Shown piece by piece: positions 1 through 6,617 of a stretch of 8,900 nt of DNA. Position 1 is the stretch's first letter, and every line of letters begins with the position of its first letter. Origin of the DNA: Anaerolineae bacterium (GTDB lineage: Bacteria; Chloroflexota; Anaerolineae; JAFGEY01); NCBI GenBank assembly GCA_016929205.1, contig JAFGJF010000060.1, positions 1 through 8,900 on the forward strand. The letters are read 5' to 3'. Position numbers and translations under genes: made by a program. The notes under the pieces were generated by a model. That model was not told the origin of the DNA, made no database searches, and was given only the letters and a program-made list of their open reading frames with translations.

Positions 1-66
1 GCCGGCCGGGCCCCTTCCGGGCTGCGCCACACGAAAATGCTTGGAGAGGTGCGACACTTTGATCAT
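1..66 (-). CDS. ABC transporter ATP-binding protein, N-terminal fragment (continues beyond the left edge)
   Basis: Reading the minus strand from an ATG at 66, the window holds 22 codons beginning MIKVSHLSKHFRVAQP. This matches the usual first beta strand of ABC-transporter ATPases (M-I-x-V-x-x-L-S-K-x-F-R-V), the nucleotide-binding subunit that powers transport at the inner face of the membrane. The Walker A motif would lie about 15-30 residues further on, outside the window, so ATPase function is inferred from the N-terminal pattern only. An AAGGAG Shine-Dalgarno sequence sits at 83-78, 11 bases before the ATG, and fixes this start. The frame is open upstream to another ATG at 159, but that stretch is the leader hairpin and does not resemble protein. 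It is divergent from dinB and is preceded by a strong promoter and a terminator-like leader. Substrate unknown. Confidence 0.6.
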   Translation of the reverse strand, partial: MIKVSHLSKHFRVAQPGRGPAG

Positions 67-77
67 AGGCTCGGGTT

Positions 78-83
78 CTCCTT
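78..83 (-). promoter_or_regulatory. Shine-Dalgarno site of the ABC ATPase gene
   Basis: AAGGAG on the minus strand, 11 bases upstream of the ATG at 66. It decides the start in preference to the in-frame ATG at 159. It lies 32 bases downstream of the end of the T-tract, so translation of the ABC gene needs transcription to pass the terminator-like hairpin. Confidence 0.6.
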
Positions 84-114
84 TATGATTGGACCAAGTG
101 CTACAGGATCGCGG

Positions 115-184
115 AAAACAAAAAAAGCACCGGCCTATATCTGATCGGGCAAGATACATTGCCGAATCAAATATAAACAGGTGC
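115..184 (-). terminator. Intrinsic terminator/attenuator hairpin in the ABC leader
   Basis: The arms 184-159 and 152-127 form a 26-position stem with a 6-base loop (UGUAUC on the minus strand). On the minus-strand RNA 24 positions pair (20 Watson-Crick, 4 G-U) and 2 are mismatched. The stem is followed at once by T7-G-T4 (126-115). On the plus strand the four G-U pairs become C-A mismatches and there is no T-tract, so the structure is oriented for minus-strand transcripts. No gene lies upstream of it on that strand, so it probably acts as a conditional terminator for the ABC gene or as the end of a small RNA. Confidence 0.65.
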
Positions 185-243
185 CTCACGGGCTGGGGTG
201 GCGTTTTCCTGTCGAACGCTATGGTTTTTTCTCCCGCCAGCCA
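115..243 (-). ncRNA. Structured leader RNA or small terminated RNA upstream of the ABC ATPase gene
   Basis: Between the predicted start at about 243 and the T-tract ending at 115 there is no convincing coding sequence, but several helices can form on the minus strand. GGCUGG (242-237) pairs with CCAGCC (196-191). An inner GCGUU/AACGC hairpin lies between them. An alternative UGGCG/CGCCA pairing competes with these. A long hairpin with a U-tract follows (127-184). GGAAAAC (209-203) can also pair with GUUUUCC (119-113), which overlaps the T-tract. A structured 5' part followed by an intrinsic terminator ahead of a transporter gene is the usual layout of riboswitch or attenuator leaders. I do not recognise a known riboswitch class. 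It could instead be a stand-alone RNA of about 125 nt. Confidence 0.4.
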
Positions 244-249
244 GCTCGT

Positions 250-278
250 ATCATATCATGCATTTTTCCGCTTGTCAA
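250..278 (-). promoter_or_regulatory. Near-consensus sigma-70 promoter driving the ABC leader
   Basis: On the minus strand a perfect -35 box TTGACA (278-273) is followed after exactly 17 bases by TATGAT (255-250), 5 of 6 to the -10 consensus. TGA directly before the -10 gives an extended -10 (TGn). Transcription would start near 243 and run toward the ABC ATPase gene, leaving a 5' leader of about 177 nt. This is the best promoter match I see in the window. It assumes housekeeping-type boxes apply in this organism. Confidence 0.65.
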
Positions 279-305
279 AAACCGGTTTCCAGGACCGCCC
301 TCCAT

Positions 306-334
306 TTGCTCTTGCTACACATCCGTGATACCAT
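306..334 (+). promoter_or_regulatory. Possible weak promoter of dinB, transcript perhaps leaderless
   Basis: TTGCTC (306-311) and TACCAT (329-334) are separated by 17 bases and each matches the consensus at about 4 of 6 positions. The expected transcription start falls on or next to the dinB ATG at 341. No Shine-Dalgarno sequence is visible before that ATG, which would fit a leaderless message. This is a weak match and other promoters are possible. Confidence 0.25.
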
Positions 335-340
335 ATCCCT

Positions 341-1417
341 ATGAACGATGAAACCGATCGGTCTCGCGCCATCGTCCACCTCGATCTGGATGCTTTTTTT
401 GCCGCCGTCGAGGTGCTCGAAAACCCAGATCTCGCCGGCAAGCCGATCATCGTCGGCGGACGGCCGGAGGAACGAGGCGTGGTCTCGACCGCTTCTTACG
501 AGGCGCGTGCCCACCGCATCCATTCGGCGATGCCCACAGCACGGGCCCTGCGGCTCTGCCCGGAGGCCATCATCCTGCCTCCACGCCTGCGGCTCTACAG
601 CCAACATTCGAGGCGGGTTATGGCCATTCTCCGCCAGACAACGCCGCGCGTCGAACAGGTCAGCATTGACGAAGCATACCTGGATCTGACCGAGATGGTC
701 CCAATCTGGGAGGACGCGGTCGGCCTGGCGAGACAGTTGCAGCAGCGCGTACTCGCGGAAACCAAGCTGTCGGCCTCGCTCGGCGTGGCGACGAACAAGC
801 TGGTCGCCAAGGTGGCGTCCGACAGAGACAAGCCCGGCGGCTTGACCGTCGTGCGTCCAGGAGAGGAAAAGGATTTTTTGGCCCCGCTGCCGGTGCGCGT
901 TCTGTGGGGCATTGGCCCCAAGACGGCCGAAAAACTACGCTCGCTGTTGAATGTATCGACTGTGGGCGACCTGGCGCAGGAACGGGAAGAAATCCTGGTG
1001 GATCACTTTGGCAGCCAGGGTGCGATGATGAAAAAGCAGGCGCAAGGCATTGACGAGCGCCCACTGGTCACCGAACGCGTGCGCAAGTCGATCAGCCAGG
1101 AGTGCACCTTTGCCTACGACATCGCGCAGCTAGAGCCGCTCAAGGATCACCTACGACGGATGAGCCAAACCGTGGCCCAGCATCTGCAGCACTCCGGATT
1201 GGCTGCAGTCACCATCGCCATCAAACTGCGCTATGCCGATTTTTCGACCCTGACCCGGCAGATCACACCGCCGCTACCAACGGACGACGAGATCGAACTC
1301 TATCGCGCTGCCTTGAGCCTGCTAGAGCAAACCTGGGAGCATGAGCGCCCGGTTCGTCTCCTGGGTGTTGCGGCACGCAACCTGTGCCCACCGTCAGGGC
1401 AATTATCGCTGTGGTAG
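341..1417 (+). CDS. dinB: DNA polymerase IV (Y-family translesion polymerase)
   Basis: A 358-residue Y-family polymerase that copies past damaged template bases in the cytoplasm. Motifs run in family order. HLDLDAFFAAVE carries catalytic Asp15 and the probable steric-gate Phe20. YEAR (53-56) binds the incoming nucleotide. SIDEAYLDLT carries Asp110 and Glu111. The LSASLGVATNKLVAKVASD segment and the KPGGLTVV turn follow, then WGIGPKTAEKL, the helix-hairpin-helix of the thumb. The little-finger domain occupies the last 110 or so residues. The extreme C-terminus is QLSLW, a good fit to the QLxLF-type sliding-clamp binding peptide, as at the end of E. coli Pol IV. The length is normal and all catalytic residues are present, so it should be active. 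There is no clear Shine-Dalgarno sequence at the ATG. The stop is 9 bases before the kinase start, implying co-transcription. I see no obvious LexA-type operator upstream. Confidence 0.95.
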   Translation: MNDETDRSRAIVHLDLDAFFAAVEVLENPDLAGKPIIVGGRPEERGVVSTASYEARAHRIHSAMPTARALRLCPEAIILPPRLRLYSQHSRRVMAILRQTTPRVEQVSIDEAYLDLTEMVPIWEDAVGLARQLQQRVLAETKLSASLGVATNKLVAKVASDRDKPGGLTVVRPGEEKDFLAPLPVRVLWGIGPKTAEKLRSLLNVSTVGDLAQEREEILVDHFGSQGAMMKKQAQGIDERPLVTERVRKSISQECTFAYDIAQLEPLKDHLRRMSQTVAQHLQHSGLAAVTIAIKLRYADFSTLTRQITPPLPTDDEIELYRAALSLLEQTWEHERPVRLLGVAARNLCPPSGQLSLW

Positions 1418-1419
1418 GA
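1416..1419 (+). promoter_or_regulatory. Short ribosome-binding site of the kinase gene, overlapping the dinB stop codon
   Basis: AGGA spans the last bases of the dinB TAG stop and lies 7 bases before the kinase ATG. The arrangement suggests translational coupling of the two genes. A second ATG at 1431 is in another frame, so it is not a competing start for the kinase. Confidence 0.45.
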
Positions 1420-1426
1420 CAATCAT

Positions 1427-4400
1427 ATGAATGATCAAAACGAACGGTATAGGATCCAAGACCTTATCGACCTGGAACAATTGCAGGCCAGCCTGTCCAG
1501 ATTCTCCAAGATAACGGGCTTTACGACTACGCTGGTATCACATCCCGACCAACAGTGTTTGATCTCGACAGGACAGCCCGACATCTGCACCCGCTTTCAC
1601 CGCAATCACCTTGCCTCCTGCCAGCACTGCCTTGACAACAATACCTCGCTTGCCCGCCAACGTGGAGGGCAAGCGACGAGCATTTGTGTCTGCGATACCG
1701 GTCTCGTCGTGGGCGTGACGCCGATCATCATCAACGGGCAGCATATCGCCAGCTTGCTTGTAGGTCGAGTGCTGCTCGAGATACCAGATCCGGAACGTTT
1801 TGGCCGGCAAGCCAGAAACTACGGGCACGATGAGTCTGCTTACCTTGAAACATTGGACCAGGTACCGGTGGTAACCCAGGAACAACTCGAAAACGCGCTC
1901 GCTTTTCTGAACGAGATCGTCAATATGATCGTCGAGGTCCGGTTGGCCAGTTTGAAAGCCGAAACACTGGCCGATCGTATGTCTCGTGAAGCCATAGAAC
2001 GCCGGCAAGCTGAAGCAGCGCTGCAAGAGAGCGAAGCGCAATTTCGCGAGTTGGCAGACTTGTTGCCCCAAATCGTCTACGAAACCAACACAGAAGGCAT
2101 TTTGACCTATGCCAACCGCCTGGCTTTTGACCTGTTTGGCTATACAAGGCAAGAGTTTGAGCAAGGTCTTGACGTGCTCCAAATGATTATTCCGGAAGAC
2201 CGGGGGCGAGCGACGCGCGCGATACAAGATACCCTGTCCGGCCGAACGCCGACCACCGATCACAAATACCAGGCATTAACGCAAGACGGCAGCACATTCC
2301 CGGTCGACATCTATTCTGCGCCAATCGTTCGTCAGGGCCACATAACCGGAACGCGGGGCATTATCGTCGACATCACAGAACAGGAACAAGCAGAGAAAAC
2401 ACAAAAGCTGAACGCAGAACGTATGGAGGCATTGCTCAAACTGAACCAGATGCACGATGCCTCTATCCAGGACATCACTGATTTTGCGCTAGAGCAAGCC
2501 GTCCGTTTGACCGGAAGCCAGATTGGCTATCTGGCATTTATGAACGAGGACGAGAGCGTATTGATCATGCACTCCTGGTCCCGGGGGGCGATGCAGCAAT
2601 GTGCCGTCGCCGACAAGCCGATCCACTACCCGGTCGAGACGACGGGATTGTGGGGAGAAGCGGTGCGACAACGCCGCCCCATCGTGACCAACGATTACGT
2701 CGCACCCAATCCCTGGAAAAAAGGATACCCTGAAGGGCACGTGTCCATCCACCGGCATATGAACGTGCCTGTTTTCTCTGGTCCCAAGATCGTCATCGTA
2801 GCTGGTGTCGGAAACAAGGAAACGGATTATGATGACACAGACAGTCTCCAATTGACCCTCCTGATGGAAGGCATGTGGCAGTTGCTCGAACAACAGCGTG
2901 CCGCAGCGGCCCTGGCCAACGACCGAGAGCTGCTGCGCACCGTGATCGATAATCTGCCCGACCTGGTTTACGTCAAAGATATGCAAGGGCGTCACTTGCT
3001 TGCCAATACCGCGACGATGCACGATCAAGGGTGGACACAGCCGGAGGATTTCATTGGCAAAACAGATTTTGACTTGTATTCTGAGCAAGAGGCACAGCCT
3101 TATTCGGTAGAAGATCAGGTCGTTCTGGCCGGACAGCCCATATTTGATGACATTCATCCCCCTGAACCGCCTTTTAGCGACCGTTGGTGGTCCGTCACCA
3201 AGGTTCCCTTGCGCGATAGCCAGGGCGAAATCATTGGCCTGGTAGGCATTCTTGGAGATATCACCAGACAAAAGCAGGACGAACAGCGACTGCGCGAATC
3301 GGAAGAAAAGTACCGCGTGCTGTTCGCGTCTTTTCCTTTGGGCATCACCATCACCGACCGACAAGGCAACATTCTGGAGGCGAACCGGGAATCCGAACGC
3401 CTGTTAGGCCTGTCGATCCAGGAACATCTCGGGCGACAGATCGACGGCACAGAATGGCACATCATTCAGCGCGACGGGCAGCCCATGCCCAAAGACCGGT
3501 ACGCAAGCGTACGCGCCCTAAATGAGCACCGATTGGTCGAGAATACGGAAATGGGCGTCGTCAAGCCGGACGGCGAGGTCACCTGGCTCAGCGTGACGGC
3601 TGCGCCCATTCCGCTACAAGGCTACGGCGTCGCTATTACTTACAGCGATATCACCGAACGCTTACGAACCCAAAACGCCCTCCAGCAAGAGCGCGACCTC
3701 TCCCGGGCGCTGGCGGGCGCCGCCAGCGTGGTCGGCGCAACGCTGGATCCAGACCAGGTTTTAGATCGACTCTTGGAACAAATAGGCCTTCTTATCCCCA
3801 ACGACGTGATCAACATTATGCGCATCGAGGGCACTCGTGCCTCTATCGTCCGCTGGCGTGGATACAAACGTTTTGGCGCGGAGGCATTTGTCTCTACGAC
3901 CGCTTTTGAGCTCGACCAGGTCCCCACTTTGCGGCAAATGGTAGAAACCCAAGAGCCAGCCATCCTTTCCGACGTCACCACCTATCCTGGCTGGGTGATC
4001 ATACCCGAGTTGGCGTGGGTACAGGCATATGCCGGAGCGCCCATTTGCGTGCGTGGAGAGGTCATTGGTTTTCTCAACATTGACAGCGCAACCAAGAATG
4101 CATTCACCTCGCTGCACGTGGACACGCTGCGCGCCTTTGCCAACCACGCCGCCATTGCGCTCGAAAACGCGCGGCTGTATCACGAAGCGCAAAGAGAGTT
4201 GGCAGAACGCAAACGCCTGGAAGCACAACTCATCCAGGCTCAAAAGATGGAAGCCGTCGGGCGGCTGGCCGGTGGGGTAGCGCACGACTTTAACAACCAC
4301 CTTACGGCGATCAATGGGTATGCCGAATTGCTTCTTCTCTCCCTGGACGCAGACGACCCACGCCGAGAAGACGCGATCGAGATCCGCAAAGCGGCCGAAC

Positions 4401-5398
4401 GATCCACCGCACTGACGCGGCAACTGCTGGCCTTTAGCCGCAAGCAGATGATCCAACCCCAGGTGATCACTTTGAACACCCTGGTAGCAGACATAGAAAC
4501 GATGCTGCAGCGTCTCATTGGCGAGAACATTGCCCTGGTCACGGCACTCGATCCGTCCCTCTGGCAAGTGCGAGTCGATCCCGGTCAAATGGAACAAGTG
4601 ATTATGAACCTGGCGGTCAATGCCCGCGATGCGATGCCATATGGCGGCCGCCTGCTCGTCGAGACCGCCAACGAAAGGCTGGAATCGGCCTGCAACCACC
4701 AGGGCGTGTGTGTACAGCCCGGCGAGTACGTCCTCTTGACCGTCAGCGATAATGGCGTGGGGATGGATCAAGAAACCATGTCTCACCTCTTTGAACCCTT
4801 TTTCACGACCAAAGAAAGGGGCAAAGGCACGGGGCTGGGATTAGCCACCGTCTACGGCATCGTCAAACAAAACCAGGGTTACGTCTTGCCATACAGCAAA
4901 CCGGGAGCAGGTACCACGTTCAAGATCTATCTTCCGGGCCTGCAAACCGCGCCAACAACAGATCGAGAACACAAACGGGTCGCAAAACTGCATGGTGGAC
5001 AGGAGACCATTTTGCTGGTTGAAGATGATGCCAGCGTACGAACCTTTGCCCAACGCGTGCTGAAGCAAAGCGGATATGCCGTTATCGCCGCCGAAAACGC
5101 AGACCAGGCACACTTGATAGCGCAAGAACACGCGGGGATCATTGATCTCTTGTTGACAGATGTGGTTATGCCCGGCAATCTGAGTGGCAAAAGGTTGGCT
5201 GAGCAGTTGGAAGCCGAACGCGACGACCTGCGGGTGCTCTATATGTCGGGTTACACCGATAATGACATTGTTCAACACGGCGTGCTCGAAACAGGAATCC
5301 AGTTTCTCAACAAACCCTTTACAGCGGCCGGCCTGACGACCAAAGTGCGTGCTGTGCTGGACACAATGGCAAGTGAGGCCACATCTCGTCAAGAATAG
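1427..5398 (+). CDS. Hybrid sensor histidine kinase: PocR-PAS-GAF-PAS-PAS-GAF-HisKA-HATPase-REC
   Basis: A 1323-residue soluble sensor kinase with no membrane segment or signal peptide. Domains in order: PocR ligand-binding domain (about 10-175; Cys54, 65, 68, 87 and 89, PIIINGQHIASLLVGRV core); a short coiled coil (175-205); PAS (about 203-322); GAF of the GAF_2 type (about 330-490, with YPVETTGLWGEAV and VPVF...VAGVGNKE); PAS_4-like (500-615); PAS (622-745); second GAF (757-915); HisKA with phospho-acceptor His953 in GGVAHDFNNHLT; HATPase with N-box Asn1065, G1 DNGVGM (1108-1113), FEPFFTTK, and G2 GKGTGLGL; C-terminal receiver with acidic pocket Glu1199-Asp1201, phospho-acceptor Asp1245 (LLLTDVVMPG), Ser1274 and Lys1296. 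All catalytic residues are present. PocR domains are reported to sense small organic molecules; the ligand here is unknown. It probably autophosphorylates and passes phosphate to its own receiver and then to an unseen partner. AGGA at 1416-1419, overlapping the dinB stop, serves as ribosome-binding site. Confidence 0.93.
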   Translation: MNDQNERYRIQDLIDLEQLQASLSRFSKITGFTTTLVSHPDQQCLISTGQPDICTRFHRNHLASCQHCLDNNTSLARQRGGQATSICVCDTGLVVGVTPIIINGQHIASLLVGRVLLEIPDPERFGRQARNYGHDESAYLETLDQVPVVTQEQLENALAFLNEIVNMIVEVRLASLKAETLADRMSREAIERRQAEAALQESEAQFRELADLLPQIVYETNTEGILTYANRLAFDLFGYTRQEFEQGLDVLQMIIPEDRGRATRAIQDTLSGRTPTTDHKYQALTQDGSTFPVDIYSAPIVRQGHITGTRGIIVDITEQEQAEKTQKLNAERMEALLKLNQMHDASIQDITDFALEQAVRLTGSQIGYLAFMNEDESVLIMHSWSRGAMQQCAVADKPIHYPVETTGLWGEAVRQRRPIVTNDYVAPNPWKKGYPEGHVSIHRHMNVPVFSGPKIVIVAGVGNKETDYDDTDSLQLTLLMEGMWQLLEQQRAAAALANDRELLRTVIDNLPDLVYVKDMQGRHLLANTATMHDQGWTQPEDFIGKTDFDLYSEQEAQPYSVEDQVVLAGQPIFDDIHPPEPPFSDRWWSVTKVPLRDSQGEIIGLVGILGDITRQKQDEQRLRESEEKYRVLFASFPLGITITDRQGNILEANRESERLLGLSIQEHLGRQIDGTEWHIIQRDGQPMPKDRYASVRALNEHRLVENTEMGVVKPDGEVTWLSVTAAPIPLQGYGVAITYSDITERLRTQNALQQERDLSRALAGAASVVGATLDPDQVLDRLLEQIGLLIPNDVINIMRIEGTRASIVRWRGYKRFGAEAFVSTTAFELDQVPTLRQMVETQEPAILSDVTTYPGWVIIPELAWVQAYAGAPICVRGEVIGFLNIDSATKNAFTSLHVDTLRAFANHAAIALENARLYHEAQRELAERKRLEAQLIQAQKMEAVGRLAGGVAHDFNNHLTAINGYAELLLLSLDADDPRREDAIEIRKAAERSTALTRQLLAFSRKQMIQPQVITLNTLVADIETMLQRLIGENIALVTALDPSLWQVRVDPGQMEQVIMNLAVNARDAMPYGGRLLVETANERLESACNHQGVCVQPGEYVLLTVSDNGVGMDQETMSHLFEPFFTTKERGKGTGLGLATVYGIVKQNQGYVLPYSKPGAGTTFKIYLPGLQTAPTTDREHKRVAKLHGGQETILLVEDDASVRTFAQRVLKQSGYAVIAAENADQAHLIAQEHAGIIDLLLTDVVMPGNLSGKRLAEQLEAERDDLRVLYMSGYTDNDIVQHGVLETGIQFLNKPFTAAGLTTKVRAVLDTMASEATSRQE

Positions 5399-5429
5399 AT
5401 CAAAACATCCAAAACGACGGTCAAATCTG

Positions 5430-5438
5430 TGGTATAAT
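5430..5438 (+). promoter_or_regulatory. Extended -10 promoter ahead of the secreted-protein operon
   Basis: A perfect TATAAT (5433-5438) is preceded by TGG, giving the TGn-TATAAT extended -10 element. The -35 region 17 bases upstream (5410-5415) has no match, as is common for extended -10 promoters. Transcription would start near 5445, about 72 bases before the ATG at 5517. I see no hairpin terminator for the kinase between 5399 and 5430, so some read-through is likely. Confidence 0.55.
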
Positions 5439-5504
5439 AAAAACGTAAGAAAAAGCCAAGAACCACGATGCGCGATCTAGAGCGATAACGCGTCACCTTT
5501 TGCA

Positions 5505-5512
5505 GAGGAGGT
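5505..5512 (+). promoter_or_regulatory. Strong ribosome-binding site of the exported protein gene
   Basis: GAGGAGGT, 4 bases before the ATG at 5517. The same GGAGGT-N4-ATG arrangement recurs before the gene at 6618, which supports both start choices. Confidence 0.7.
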
Positions 5513-5516
5513 CATT

Positions 5517-6560
5517 ATGCGCCGTCTCATCTTGAGTGCCATCTTGTTGCTCATCCTGTTCTCCGGACGATCGACAACCACCCAGGCACAGGAACAGACC
5601 CGCCTGGTCGTCTTTGAAGCGTTCACGACCGAAAATGTGGGCGCAGCTGCCGGCGAGGCGATCGACCGCCTGGCAGAGGAGTATGCCAACCGTTCCGTCG
5701 TGTTCCTGGAACAGGACTATGACAACCCGATTGGCAACCGCCGTGATGTCTGGTTTGCCGCAGACGACGGTTCGCAGCCGATCGAACTACCCCTGGTTAT
5801 GGTCGACAGCGGGCACGAGATCCGCGATGGTGTGGTCAGCTATTACAGCACCTACAAATCGATCGTCGATAAAGAGCGAGCACGGGAGCCGGATGCCGAG
5901 ATCGAGGCCATCTCGTATCGTACCGGGGACACGCTGCACTTTGATATCGATCTGACCAACCTGTGCGGTACGCCACTGAGCTCGAGCAATTGGGCCACCG
6001 TTCACGCCATCGTGTACGAACAAGTCCGCGACCCAGACCGGCACACCGGCCGCGTTGTCCGTGCTGCCACCTCTACCGGCATCTCGACTCCCCTGTCCCA
6101 TGGGGCAACGCGATCGTTCGCGCTTGCGGTCACGCTAAACGACGTGGATTGGACCAAGATCCGCCCGCTTGTCTTCGTTGACTATCGACCCGGCGGCACC
6201 GGAGCCTACGATATGCTTCAGGCCGCAAAGGCGCCGATCACGTCCTTTTCCGTGCAGCCAGGGGCGCTGACCTTTATGGTTAGCCAGACCGACAATATTG
6301 ACCGTAGGGCTGTGATGAGCCTCTCGGGGCCAGACAGCCTGTACTGGACCTCGGCCGAAAACATATCCTGGTTGACGATCTCGCCTTCCAGCGGGCCGAT
6401 GACCACCCGGCCTGTCGTTTCGATCGTGGTCAACGCACTCTCTTTTGGCTGGCAAAGCGCCCAGATCAGTTTTACCACCGACATCGGCAGTGTTCCGGTG
6501 CCGGTCACCGTCTACTATGGCATTGTCAGACGCTTGTATTTGCCGATTATGCTGAGATGA
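5517..6560 (+). CDS. Exported protein: thioredoxin-like half without CxxC, BACON-like domain, YLPxxxR tail
   Basis: 347 residues with a clear Sec signal peptide: RR at 2-3, a hydrophobic stretch at about 4-15, and probable cleavage near TTQAQ (21-25). The strong ribosome-binding site GAGGAGGT (5505-5512), 4 bases before the ATG, fixes the start. Residues 28-105 (TRLVVFEAFTT..., an AIDRLAEEY helix, SVVFLEQDYDNP, ELPLVMVDSG with the cis-Pro-like turn) resemble a thioredoxin fold, but the redox CxxC is absent and the only cysteine after the signal is Cys150. A middle beta-rich region (130-225) follows. Residues 248-332 look like a BACON/Ig-like domain (ISWLTISPSSG at 283-293, then alternating strands). 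The protein ends in RRLYLPIMLR, a tail of the type common on Chloroflexota exported proteins, perhaps for sorting. Function unknown. It shares its direction and probably its transcript with the next gene. The fold calls are inference from patterns. Confidence 0.75.
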   Translation: MRRLILSAILLLILFSGRSTTTQAQEQTRLVVFEAFTTENVGAAAGEAIDRLAEEYANRSVVFLEQDYDNPIGNRRDVWFAADDGSQPIELPLVMVDSGHEIRDGVVSYYSTYKSIVDKERAREPDAEIEAISYRTGDTLHFDIDLTNLCGTPLSSSNWATVHAIVYEQVRDPDRHTGRVVRAATSTGISTPLSHGATRSFALAVTLNDVDWTKIRPLVFVDYRPGGTGAYDMLQAAKAPITSFSVQPGALTFMVSQTDNIDRRAVMSLSGPDSLYWTSAENISWLTISPSSGPMTTRPVVSIVVNALSFGWQSAQISFTTDIGSVPVPVTVYYGIVRRLYLPIMLR

Positions 6561-6605
6561 ACATTACCAGATGAAAACCCACGTTGATATCGATTGAAGA
6601 CGAAC

Positions 6606-6613
6606 GGGGAGGT
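6606..6613 (+). promoter_or_regulatory. Ribosome-binding site that decides the start at 6618
   Basis: GGGGAGGT lies 4 bases before the ATG at 6618. A longer frame from the TTG at 6594 would place this site inside the coding region and has no site of its own, so the ATG is preferred. Confidence 0.7.
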
Positions 6614-6617
6614 TACG

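Larger units (their letters stand above)
5399..5516. other. Intergenic region between kinase and exported-protein gene
   Basis: 118 bases holding the extended -10 promoter and the ribosome-binding site listed separately. It is AT-rich around 5400-5460. I find no stable hairpin with a T-tract to terminate the kinase transcript and no recognisable operator. Confidence 0.5.

Noticed and set aside
1..159. N-terminal extension of the ABC ATPase from an in-frame ATG at 159
   Set aside because: The extension would read through the terminator stem and T-tract, giving a Cys/Phe-rich sequence unlike ABC ATPases. The proper ribosome-binding site and family-like start are at 66.
113..209. Miniature inverted-repeat transposable element bounded by GGAAAAC/GTTTTCC
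   Set aside because: The terminal repeats match for only 7 bases and no target-site duplication flanks them. The internal hairpin with a T-tract is better explained as a terminator.
115..243. Match to a known riboswitch class (fluoride, c-di-GMP, SAM, ZTP, T-box)
   Set aside because: I compared by eye with the conserved cores I know and found no convincing match; the T-box GGUGG-type antiterminator is also absent. A covariance search would be decisive.
89..328. 79-residue open frame on the plus strand upstream of dinB
   Set aside because: It starts at TTG without a ribosome-binding site, has no recognisable pattern, and overlaps the hairpin and promoter that account for this region better.
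3761..4786. 341-residue open frame on the minus strand
   Set aside because: It lies fully inside the kinase gene, whose GAF, HisKA and HATPase motifs are unmistakable on the plus strand. The minus-strand product has no recognisable domain and no ribosome-binding site. The same holds for minus frames at 2489-3364 and 1538-2263.
6594..6617. TTG start for the Vps62-like gene
   Set aside because: It lacks a ribosome-binding site and would put GGGGAGGT inside the coding region. The ATG at 6618 has that site at the same 4-base spacing as the upstream gene.
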